Under the pieces are notes generated by a model, which was given only the letters and a program-made list of their open reading frames with translations, had not been told where the DNA came from and made no database searches. A program made the translations under genes and the position numbers. From the NCBI RefSeq assembly GCF_000498535.1, contig NZ_AVGG01000003.1, positions 186,001 to 250,000 of the forward strand: a stretch of 64,000 nucleotides of DNA, read 5' to 3'. Positions 1 to 6,841 of this stretch are shown here, piece by piece. The stretch comes from Flavobacterium limnosediminis JC2902 (lineage in GTDB: Bacteria; Bacteroidota; Bacteroidia; Flavobacteriales; Flavobacteriaceae). Numbering within the stretch: position 1 is the stretch's first letter; each line of letters opens with the position of its first letter.

Positions 1-72
1 ATCTAAATTTCTTTTTGCCAAAGCCTGGATTACTTGTTCCTGGTTTTCCCTGATAAAAGCTATCTGTAACAT
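1..72 (-). CDS. serS: Serine--tRNA ligase, N-terminal fragment cut by the window edge
   Basis: The minus strand from 72 reads MLQIAFIRENQEQVIQAL and continues for 24 codons without a stop to the window edge. This is the usual opening of bacterial seryl-tRNA synthetase, the start of the N-terminal coiled-coil arm that binds the tRNA. The enzyme charges tRNA-Ser in the cytoplasm. A TAAATTTG -7 promoter element lies upstream on the minus strand at 102-95. The gene is divergent from the M1 peptidase at 236. Identification rests only on the N-terminal sequence. Confidence 0.8.
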   Translation of the reverse strand, partial: MLQIAFIRENQEQVIQALAKRNLD

Positions 73-94
73 ACGTTTTGATTTTTAAAGAGAG

Positions 95-102
95 CAAATT
101 TA
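95..102 (-). promoter_or_regulatory. -7 promoter element for serS
   Basis: CAAATTTA on the plus strand is TAAATTTG on the minus strand, matching the Bacteroidota TAnnTTTG consensus. It predicts transcription starting about 15 nt before the serS ATG. The nearest TTG that could serve as -33 is slightly too far away (25 nt), so only the -7 is supported. Confidence 0.45.
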
Positions 103-235
103 AGGAATTGTTTGATTAATTGAACAGCAAACCGCGAAAGTTGAACAGAATGCGTTTCAACCCTCTGTCAATATCCGGAAAACCACACTCAGGAATTAAA
201 TTATTTCCTAAATTTGATAAATTTCCGATTATCCG

Positions 236-2146
236 ATGAAAAAAATCACCCTGTTCATAGCGCTCCTGATATCCGTACTTGGTTTTTCACAAGAAAACGA
301 AAATAACCACCCTGCTTTGGTTCACGCTGAAATGAAAGCGGCTTCGGGAAAAATGAATTTCAGAAAAAACCCCAACACCCAAAACTACGACATCACTTAT
401 CACAAACTGGAATTTACGGTTGATCCGGCCGTATATTTCGTTGAAGGAAGAGTCACCACAACTTTTACGGCGCTATCGGACATGCAAACCGTAACCTTTG
501 ATTTAACCAATCGATTAACAGTAAGTAGTGTAATGCTGGGATTGACAAACCTCTCCTTTACACAAAACACAAATCACGAATTGATCATAACTCTCCCGAC
601 TACCGTAACAACGGGAAATTCGGAGACTGTTGCAATTACATATTCCGGAGCACCGTCAACTGAAGAGCAGGCCTTCACAACGCACACGCACAACGGCATA
701 CCCGCATTATTCACGCTATCCGAACCTTACGGAGCCAAAGACTGGTGGCCTTGCAAACAGGATCTGAATGACAAAGTGAACAATATTGACGTGTACATAA
801 CGGCGCCTTCGCAATATACAAGTGTTTCAAACGGTATGGAGCAATCGCAAACCATAAACGGCACGAACAAAACCACCCATTTTCACCATGGCTATCCCAT
901 TCCGGCTTATCTTATTGCCATAGCGGTGACAAATTACCAGATATACAACCAACAGGGAGGCTTAGGAACAGCGGCAAGTCCCTTTTTCCCAATCGTCAAT
1001 TACATTTATCCCGAATCGGCTGCATCCACACAGAGCAGTTTGTCCGTTACCCCGGGAATCATGAATACCTTCGAATCTCTTTTCATACCTTACCCGTTCC
1101 GGAATGAAAAATACGGACACGCACAATTTGGATGGGGCGGTGGTATGGAACACACAACCGTTTCCTTTATGGGCGGATGGAACAGGGATTTGATTTCGCA
1201 TGAAATGGCACACCACTGGTTTGGAAACAAGGTTACCTGCGGCAGTTGGAAAGACATCTGGCTGAACGAAGGTATTACCGAATATTTATCGGGACTGATC
1301 ATTGAAAACATGGACGGTCCAGCCAGTTTCTTAACCTGGAAGACCAATAAAACCAGTCATATCACATCTCAACCCGGCGGGAATTTATATCTGACCGAAG
1401 AGCAACTAAACAATGTCAACCGGATTTTTGATTACAGACTCACATACAATAAAGGTTCTATGGTAACCAATATGATACGGTTTAAAATGGGTGATGCTAA
1501 TTTCTTCCAGGCCATGCGCAATTACCTGAACGACCCGGTTTTAGCTTACGGGTACGCAACAACACCTCAATTAAAAACCCATCTGGAGGCAGTTTCAAAC
1601 ATGGATTTTACAGACTTTTTTAACGATTGGATCTACAAAGAAGGCTATCCGATTTACGCAGTCACAGCCGAAAACTGGGGTGCCGGTCTGGCAAAAATAA
1701 TCATCAGTCAGACCACTTCGCATCCTTCTGTTCCGTTTTTTGAAATGCCGGTTCCCGTAAGATTATTCGGCGAAGAAGGACAGACACAGGATCTCATTCT
1801 GGACAACACGACAAACGCCCAGGAATTCATTATCAACGTACCATTCAGAGTTATCCGGATACAGTTCGATCCCGAAAAGAATATCATTTCCAGAAACAGT
1901 ACCGCAGAAGTAAAACCGGACAATATTGGCTTTTCAATTTATCCGAACCCTTGCAAAGACTTAATAACCATAAAACTTCCTGTAAACACAGAATTGGAAA
2001 AAGTGGAAATATTCAATATTCTGGGACAGCTGATTCAAACGGAACATGATCCGAAGATAAACACCACTAATCTTTCAAACGGTATCTATTCGATATTCGT
2101 AAGTACCTCTGCCGGAGTATTTAAGAATAGAATAATCAAAGAATAA
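236..2146 (+). CDS. Secreted M1 family metallopeptidase with T9SS sorting domain
   Basis: This 636-aa protein starts with a signal peptide (MKKITLFIALLISVLGFSQ). An aminopeptidase-N-like beta domain is followed by the gluzincin catalytic core: GGMEH (302-306), HEMAH (zinc ligands H322 and H326) and E345, spaced HExxH-18-E as in M1. The last 75 or so residues form a T9SS type A sorting domain (IYPNP near 563, then G-x-L-I and a basic end), so export to the surface or medium through the Por system is expected. M1 enzymes remove N-terminal residues from peptides. The gene is shorter than full M1 aminopeptidases because the large C-terminal domain is replaced by a short beta segment and the sorting tail. 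A closely similar paralogue follows directly. A TAAATTTG -7 element lies at 209-216. Confidence 0.92.
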   Translation: MKKITLFIALLISVLGFSQENENNHPALVHAEMKAASGKMNFRKNPNTQNYDITYHKLEFTVDPAVYFVEGRVTTTFTALSDMQTVTFDLTNRLTVSSVMLGLTNLSFTQNTNHELIITLPTTVTTGNSETVAITYSGAPSTEEQAFTTHTHNGIPALFTLSEPYGAKDWWPCKQDLNDKVNNIDVYITAPSQYTSVSNGMEQSQTINGTNKTTHFHHGYPIPAYLIAIAVTNYQIYNQQGGLGTAASPFFPIVNYIYPESAASTQSSLSVTPGIMNTFESLFIPYPFRNEKYGHAQFGWGGGMEHTTVSFMGGWNRDLISHEMAHHWFGNKVTCGSWKDIWLNEGITEYLSGLIIENMDGPASFLTWKTNKTSHITSQPGGNLYLTEEQLNNVNRIFDYRLTYNKGSMVTNMIRFKMGDANFFQAMRNYLNDPVLAYGYATTPQLKTHLEAVSNMDFTDFFNDWIYKEGYPIYAVTAENWGAGLAKIIISQTTSHPSVPFFEMPVPVRLFGEEGQTQDLILDNTTNAQEFIINVPFRVIRIQFDPEKNIISRNSTAEVKPDNIGFSIYPNPCKDLITIKLPVNTELEKVEIFNILGQLIQTEHDPKINTTNLSNGIYSIFVSTSAGVFKNRIIKE

Positions 2147-2267
2147 ACCTCAAATTAAGGCGAATTCGCTTTCGGGTCAGAATCAACTTTTTGCTTTTTT
2201 GTAAAAATCACAAATACATCGATTAGTGTTAAATTAATTTCTATATTTGGCAAAAATTTTTAGAAAT

Positions 2268-4190
2268 ATGAAAAAGTTTGCCCTACTTTTTGCATTACTC
2301 GTAACCTACACCGGTTTTTCACAAACCCATGACGAAGAATACCATCGCATGATTGAAGCGGAAATGAAATCGGCCTCAAAAACGATGAATTTCAGAATCA
2401 ATCCAAATACCCAGAATTACGACATAACCTATCATAAGCTGGAATTCACCGTAGACCCGGCAGTATACTTCATTTCAGGAGTTGTCACTACTACATTTAC
2501 GGCTATATCAAACATGTCGACCGTGACTTTTGACTTAACCAACCAGCTGACGGTGAGCAGCGTAAAACAAGGTATTACAAACCTAACTTTTGTACAAAAC
2601 GCGAATAACGAACTGGTTATAACGCTTCCTGCCACAGTAACAGCAGGAAATTCAGCTACCGTTACAATTACTTATTCCGGAGCGCCTGCAACAGGTGAAC
2701 AGGCATTTACAACAAGTACACACAACGGAACACCTGTCCTGTGGACTTTGTCAGAACCTTTCGGTGCCAGAGACTGGTGGCCCTGCAAACAGGACTTAAA
2801 CGATAAAGTCGCAAATATGGACGTGTACATCACAGCCCCATCCGCATACACCAGCGTTTCAAACGGTCTGGAGCAATCTCAAACCATCAACGGAGCGAAC
2901 AAAACCACGCATTTTCATCACGACTATCCTATTCCGGCCTATTTGGTAGCAATAGCCGCAACCAACTATCAAGTATACAACCAACAGGGAGGGTTAGGCA
3001 CAACAGCAAGCCCTTACTTCCCAATCGTAAATTATATTTACCCTGAAACCGCATCATCGACACAGACAAGTTTGGCAATCACTCCGGCTATCATCAATTT
3101 ATTCGAGTCACTGGTAGGCCCCTATCCGTTTAGAAATGAAAAATACGGACATGCCCAATTTGGCTGGGGTGGCGGAATGGAACACACCACAGTATCTTTT
3201 ATGGGTGGATGGAACAGAGGCCTGATTGCCCATGAAATGGCTCATCAATGGTTTGGCGATAAGGTAACCTGCGGTACCTGGAAAGATATTTGGTTGAACG
3301 AAGGGATTACCGAATACATGTCGGGATTGGTCGTGGAAAATTTGGACGGTGCATCTAATTTTGTCTCATGGAAAACCAACAAAATAAACAACATCACCTC
3401 TCAACCGAATGGCAACTTATATTTATCGGATACTCAGTCAGAGGATGTTAACCGAATTTTCAGCTCAAGAATCTCTTATGATAAAGGTTCGATGGTCACC
3501 CATATGCTGCGCAATAAAATCGGGGACACCAACTTTTTTCAGGGTCTTCGCAACTATTTAAACGATCCGGCTCTGGCATACGGTTATGCAACAACCCCGC
3601 AATTCAAAGCTCATATGGAAACAGTTTCGGGCATAAATCTGACCGAATTCTTTAACGACTGGATTTACATGCAGGGGTATCCGACTTATACGGTAAACGC
3701 ACAAAATTTAGGTGGCAATCAGTTGCGAATCACTCTTAACCAGACCAGTTCGCACATTTCGGTACCTTTTTTTGAGGCACCGGTGCCGATACGTCTTACA
3801 GGTGCAGGAGGACAAACCTATGATGCAATTTTAAACAACACCAGTAATGGTCAACAATTTCTCGTTACCGCACCGTTCACACCAACCGGAATACTTTTTG
3901 ACCCTAATAAACATATTATCTCCAAAAACAGCACAGCCACACTCGGAAATAGCTCATTCGAATTGGATCAGATTATCAGTTTGTATCCTAACCCTTCAAA
4001 CGACAGAATCGCCATTCAACTGCCTGCAACAATTCAACTTGAAAAAGCTGAAATTTACAATTCTCTCGGACAATTGACAGCAACAGAAACTAATGCCGAA
4101 TTCAGCGTAAGCGCGCTGTCCGACGGTGTTCACATCGTTAAAATTACAACCTCTGAAGGAGTAATTCATAAAAATTTTATAAAAAAATAG
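2268..4190 (+). CDS. Secreted M1 family metallopeptidase with T9SS sorting domain, tandem paralogue
   Basis: This 640-aa protein starts at ATG 2268; an in-frame TTG at 2247 lies inside a TATATTTG promoter-like element and is unlikely to be used. The signal peptide is MKKFALLFALLVTYTGFSQ. Catalytic motifs match the upstream paralogue at the same residue numbers (HEMAH 322-326, E345, GGMEH 302-306). The tail carries a T9SS sorting domain (LYPNPSND, ending in NFIKK). The two proteins align almost without gaps over their length, so they come from a tandem duplication. They diverge most in the beta domain before the tail and in the sorting domain. A hairpin terminator follows at 4212-4237. Likely role: extracellular peptide degradation for nutrition. 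Confidence 0.92.
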   Translation: MKKFALLFALLVTYTGFSQTHDEEYHRMIEAEMKSASKTMNFRINPNTQNYDITYHKLEFTVDPAVYFISGVVTTTFTAISNMSTVTFDLTNQLTVSSVKQGITNLTFVQNANNELVITLPATVTAGNSATVTITYSGAPATGEQAFTTSTHNGTPVLWTLSEPFGARDWWPCKQDLNDKVANMDVYITAPSAYTSVSNGLEQSQTINGANKTTHFHHDYPIPAYLVAIAATNYQVYNQQGGLGTTASPYFPIVNYIYPETASSTQTSLAITPAIINLFESLVGPYPFRNEKYGHAQFGWGGGMEHTTVSFMGGWNRGLIAHEMAHQWFGDKVTCGTWKDIWLNEGITEYMSGLVVENLDGASNFVSWKTNKINNITSQPNGNLYLSDTQSEDVNRIFSSRISYDKGSMVTHMLRNKIGDTNFFQGLRNYLNDPALAYGYATTPQFKAHMETVSGINLTEFFNDWIYMQGYPTYTVNAQNLGGNQLRITLNQTSSHISVPFFEAPVPIRLTGAGGQTYDAILNNTSNGQQFLVTAPFTPTGILFDPNKHIISKNSTATLGNSSFELDQIISLYPNPSNDRIAIQLPATIQLEKAEIYNSLGQLTATETNAEFSVSALSDGVHIVKITTSEGVIHKNFIKK

Positions 4191-4211
4191 GCAAACCCAA
4201 ATAACATGATA

Positions 4212-4238
4212 AAAAGTAAGGTGAAAACCTTACTTTTG
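4212..4238 (+). terminator. Hairpin terminator overlapping the rseP -7 element
   Basis: An 11-bp perfect inverted repeat (AAAAGTAAGGT / ACCTTACTTTT) closes on a GAAA (GNRA) tetraloop at 4223-4226. The 3' arm runs into TACTTTTG (4231-4238), a full match to the TAnnTTTG -7 promoter element, 29 nt before the rseP start codon. The site therefore looks like the end of the peptidase transcript and the start of the rseP transcript at once. Confidence 0.6.
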
Positions 4239-4266
4239 TCGTTTATAATAAAACACATAGCTAAAA

Positions 4267-5859
4267 ATGATACAAGTAGGGCAAATCCTTTTCATATTAT
4301 CGGTATTGGTAATTCTACACGAATTCGGTCACTATATCACCGCCAGAATGTTCAAAGTAAGAGTGGAAAAATTCTATCTTTTCATGGATGCCGGTTTTTC
4401 ATTACTGAAGAAAAAAATAGGCGATACCGAATGGGGAATCGGATGGCTTCCCATCGGAGGCTATGTGAAACTGGCCGGAATGGTAGATGAAAGCATGGAC
4501 ATGGAACAGATGAAACAGGAACCACAACCTTGGGAATTCCGTTCTAAACCAGCCTGGCAACGTCTGATTATCATGTTGGGCGGCATTATCGTCAATATTC
4601 TTTTAGCCTGGTTTCTGTATACTGTAGTCTATACAACATACGGACAAAAATACGTTTCCACAGAAAAAATCCAGAAGAACGGATTGTCTTTTGGAGAAAC
4701 CGGATTGCATGCGGGTTTCCAAAACGGTGATAGGATTCTTTCTGTTGACGGGGTACATCAGGCGCGCTTTAACCGATTGGTCTTAGACGCGTTATTGGGT
4801 GACAATATCGAAATTGAAAGAAACGGAGAAAAGAAAACCATCGTTTTAACTGATGAGCACAAGGCGGAAATTCTATCGAAAGAAGGGCGTGGATTTGTGG
4901 GCGCAAGAAATCAATTATCTCAGGTTATCATCGACAGTGTTACTCCGGTTAAAAACAAGCCTTCTGTATTTATGGCAGGAGATCAGATAAAAGCCTTTGG
5001 AAACAAGTCGTTTTTTTATTTCGACCAGCTGACGGATGAATTGAAAAAACACAAGAACCAAACCGTTCAGTTGACTGTTTTAAGAAACGAAACTCCAGTA
5101 ACACTTGCCCTTCCTGTGGATAAGGACGGAAATGTCGGATTTGGGGAAACCGTATTCTTCGGTCCGTCACTTGAAATGACTGACTCTTTTGTAAATGAAG
5201 TGGTTTCGGGTTCAGAAGCGGAGAAAGCAAAGGTTCAAAAAAACGACATCATCACTGGTTTTGACAATAAGGAATTCAAACAATTTTCCGAATTCAAATC
5301 GGAACTGAAAAAATCGGCAGACAAAGACATAACACTGAACATCATCAGGGATTCCAAAAAAATGGCATTACCGGCTCACGTGGGCAGTGATGGCAAACTT
5401 GGATTCGGATTGGCCTCCAAAAACCAGCCAAGCTATGAAATCGTAAACAAACTAAGCCTTGGTGAAGCTTTCCCCGAAGCGGTGAAAGAATCCTGGCAGT
5501 TACTGATTTATAACGTAAAACAGTTCAAGTTGATTTTACGCCCTAAAACCGAAGCTTACAAACACGTAAAAAGTCCTGTGGGTATTGCCCGTGCCCTTCC
5601 GGACACCTGGAACTGGGAATTTATCTGGAACTTCACGGCTTTATTTTCGATCGGATTGGCCTTCATGAATCTGTTACCGATTCCGGGATTGGACGGTGGT
5701 CATGCCCTGTTTACCATTGCCGAAATGATAACCGGCAAAACTTTAAGCGAAAAAGCGATGGGTCATGTACAGACTGCAGGAATGATTATCTTACTGACAC
5801 TAATGGCATTAACCTTCGGTAACGACATTTACCAATTGGTGGTCGATAAACTTTTATAA
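4267..5859 (+). CDS. rseP: RseP-type site-2 zinc metalloprotease, two PDZ domains
   Basis: This 530-aa polytopic membrane protease has HEFGH at residues 18-22 in the first membrane segment, a GGYVK signature loop near 75, two PDZ regions between the first and last membrane segments, and a C-terminal N-L-L-P-I-P-G-L-D-G-G-H motif that supplies the third zinc ligand. The family cleaves transmembrane segments inside the inner membrane: anti-sigma factors in the envelope stress response and remnant signal peptides. It is longer than the E. coli enzyme (about 450 aa). The extra length lies in the central PDZ region. The leader carries a TACTTTTG promoter element inside the preceding terminator. 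The next features are tRNA genes with their own promoter. Confidence 0.93.
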   Translation: MIQVGQILFILSVLVILHEFGHYITARMFKVRVEKFYLFMDAGFSLLKKKIGDTEWGIGWLPIGGYVKLAGMVDESMDMEQMKQEPQPWEFRSKPAWQRLIIMLGGIIVNILLAWFLYTVVYTTYGQKYVSTEKIQKNGLSFGETGLHAGFQNGDRILSVDGVHQARFNRLVLDALLGDNIEIERNGEKKTIVLTDEHKAEILSKEGRGFVGARNQLSQVIIDSVTPVKNKPSVFMAGDQIKAFGNKSFFYFDQLTDELKKHKNQTVQLTVLRNETPVTLALPVDKDGNVGFGETVFFGPSLEMTDSFVNEVVSGSEAEKAKVQKNDIITGFDNKEFKQFSEFKSELKKSADKDITLNIIRDSKKMALPAHVGSDGKLGFGLASKNQPSYEIVNKLSLGEAFPEAVKESWQLLIYNVKQFKLILRPKTEAYKHVKSPVGIARALPDTWNWEFIWNFTALFSIGLAFMNLLPIPGLDGGHALFTIAEMITGKTLSEKAMGHVQTAGMIILLTLMALTFGNDIYQLVVDKLL

Positions 5860-5877
5860 AATTTTTTAATTTTTTAT

Positions 5878-5907
5878 TTGCGAGTATAAAATTTCAGCTT
5901 ATATTTG
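5878..5907 (+). promoter_or_regulatory. Promoter of the tRNA-Asn genes (TTG-N19-TATATTTG)
   Basis: TTG at 5878-5880 and TATATTTG at 5900-5907 are 19 nt apart, inside the 17-23 nt range of the Bacteroidota housekeeping promoter (-33 TTG, -7 TAnnTTTG). The tRNA begins 25 nt after the -7 element. Confidence 0.8.
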
Positions 5908-5931
5908 CACCGCATTAAAGGTAACACACCT

Positions 5932-6005
5932 TCCTCCTTAGCTCAGTTGGTTAGAGCATCTGACTGTTAATCAGAGGGTCCTTGGTTCGAGCCCAAGAGG
6001 GGGAG
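5932..6005 (+). tRNA. tRNA-Asn (GUU), copy 1
   Basis: A full cloverleaf can be drawn. The acceptor stem is TCCTCCT/AGGGGGA, the D arm GCTC/GAGC, and the anticodon stem TCTGA/TCAGA with loop CTGTTAA (anticodon GTT, decoding AAC/AAU). The T arm is CTTGG/CCAAG with loop TTCGAGC, and the discriminator is G. CCA is not encoded. A strong promoter precedes it and a terminator with a GCAA tetraloop follows at 6009-6036. Confidence 0.96.
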
Positions 6006-6008
6006 CAA

Positions 6009-6036
6009 AAAAAGCCATTCGCAAGAGTGGCTTTTT
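6009..6036 (+). terminator. Terminator between the two tRNA-Asn genes
   Basis: The stem AAAAAGCCATTC/GAGTGGCTTTTT (one T-G wobble) closes on a GCAA tetraloop and ends in a T run, 3 nt after tRNA copy 1. Confidence 0.75.
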
Positions 6037-6075
6037 ATATCTTTTAAAAAAGTTCTATACATAAAAATTACAGTT

Positions 6076-6149
6076 TCCTCCTTAGCTCAGTTGGTTAGAG
6101 CATCTGACTGTTAATCAGAGGGTCCTTGGTTCGAGCCCAAGAGGGGGAG
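6076..6149 (+). tRNA. tRNA-Asn (GUU), copy 2
   Basis: The 74 nt are identical to copy 1, 70 nt downstream. No separate TAnnTTTG element is visible between the copies, so it may depend on read-through of the 6009-6036 hairpin. Its 3' half and terminator (6111-6181) are the template of the duplicated fragment found at 6493-6580. Confidence 0.95.
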
Positions 6150-6150
6150 C

Positions 6151-6183
6151 AAAAAAAGCCTGACAGCAATGTCGGGCTTTTTT
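6151..6183 (+). terminator. Terminator after tRNA-Asn copy 2
   Basis: Stem AAAAAAGCCTGACA / TGTCGGGCTTTTTT with a GCAA tetraloop (6166-6169) and a T run. The same hairpin is repeated almost exactly at 6551-6582, after the GIY-YIG gene. Confidence 0.78.
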
Positions 6184-6210
6184 GTTTTATATTAGTAAAA
6201 AATACAAGCC

Positions 6211-6495
6211 ATGCACTACGTTTATATTCTTCTTTCACCACAAAAAGACACTTTTTATATTGGAGAGACTTCTGATCTCGAAATTCGACTTCAATGGCAT
6301 TTGTCAAAAGAATTCAAGAACTCCCATACCAAAATAGCAGATGACTGGATACTATTCTACAAAATAAACTGCAAAGACATCAACCAAGCAAGAAAAATCG
6401 AAAAACACATCAAAGCCATGAAAAGCAAAAAGTTCATTCAAAATCTAAATACCTTTCCTGAAATAACCCAGAAACTTCTGGAAAAATACACCTAA
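6211..6495 (+). CDS. Small GIY-YIG nuclease domain protein, in a tRNA-Asn duplication
   Basis: This 94-aa protein is a single GIY-YIG domain. Visible are Y-V-Y (3-5), Y-I-G (16-18), catalytic-type R26, H30 and E64 in an R-K-I-E-K-H-I-K helix. That set matches the stand-alone UvrC-like/YhbQ-like branch, commonly annotated as 'GIY-YIG nuclease family protein' or 'excinuclease C subunit domain'. The family cuts DNA with one metal ion. The biological target of this branch is unknown. The stop codon TAA (6493-6495) is also the first three bases of a broken copy of the tRNA-Asn 3' half. The gene therefore lies exactly between the intact tRNA-Asn copy 2 and a duplicate of its 3' end plus terminator. 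No TAnnTTTG promoter is visible, so it may be expressed by read-through. Confidence 0.85.
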   Translation: MHYVYILLSPQKDTFYIGETSDLEIRLQWHLSKEFKNSHTKIADDWILFYKINCKDINQARKIEKHIKAMKSKKFIQNLNTFPEITQKLLEKYT

Positions 6496-6547
6496 TCAGA
6501 GGGTCCTTGTCCCGATAGCTATCGGGACGAGCCCAAGAGGGGGAGCT
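6493..6547 (+). pseudogene. tRNA-Asn 3'-half remnant with palindrome insertion
   Basis: TAATCAGAGGGTCCTTG (6493-6509) and CGAGCCCAAGAGGGGGAG (6528-6545) match tRNA-Asn from the anticodon loop to the discriminator base. The three T-loop bases GTT are replaced by an 18-nt palindrome. There is no 5' half, so it cannot form a tRNA. The copied tRNA terminator follows at 6551-6582. Confidence 0.85.
6509..6528. repeat. 20-nt perfect palindrome inside the tRNA remnant
   Basis: GTCCCGATAGCTATCGGGAC is its own reverse complement. It occupies the T-loop position of the tRNA remnant. From memory, the same palindrome is common between genes in Flavobacteriia, which would make it a dispersed element rather than a decayed loop. 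Confidence 0.7.
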
Positions 6548-6550
6548 TTT

Positions 6551-6582
6551 AAAAGCCTGACAGCAATGTCGGGCTTTTTTTT
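6551..6582 (+). terminator. Duplicated tRNA terminator after the GIY-YIG gene
   Basis: AAAAGCCTGACA-GCAA-TGTCGGGCTTTT with a T run. It is an exact copy of the core of the hairpin at 6151-6183. Confidence 0.75.
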
Positions 6583-6841
6583 ATTCTCTACTTTCTAAAG
6601 AATTGTCCAATGATTCTGGATCAAGTCCAAAACCTGTGGAGCGATGAAAATTAAGCATAAATATTCGTTAGACTAAAAAGGAAGAATTTTATACTCTGTC
6701 ATGAATAATCGACAATCTGCAAAATTCCCGGCTTAAAACACAGCTAAACCACAAACCCCTCATTTAGTTGTATTTATGCCCTTTTTTAACACTTAACCGA
6801 TTTCAATTTTTCATACCTTTATACACATTAAATTACTGGAT
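6583..6841. other. Intergenic region, no gene seen
   Basis: AT-rich spacer between the duplicated tRNA terminator and the beta-propeller gene. It contains no convincing ORF and no clear promoter pair. A weak TAccTTTA at about 6815-6822 is the best -7 candidate for the gene at 6842. Confidence 0.4.

Noticed and set aside
6095..6307. 70-codon minus-strand frame with S-P-S-W-A-R-T-K-D-P in its C-terminal part
   Set aside because: It is the antisense of tRNA-Asn copy 2 plus the start of the GIY-YIG gene. This translation is a known artefact of tRNA genes.
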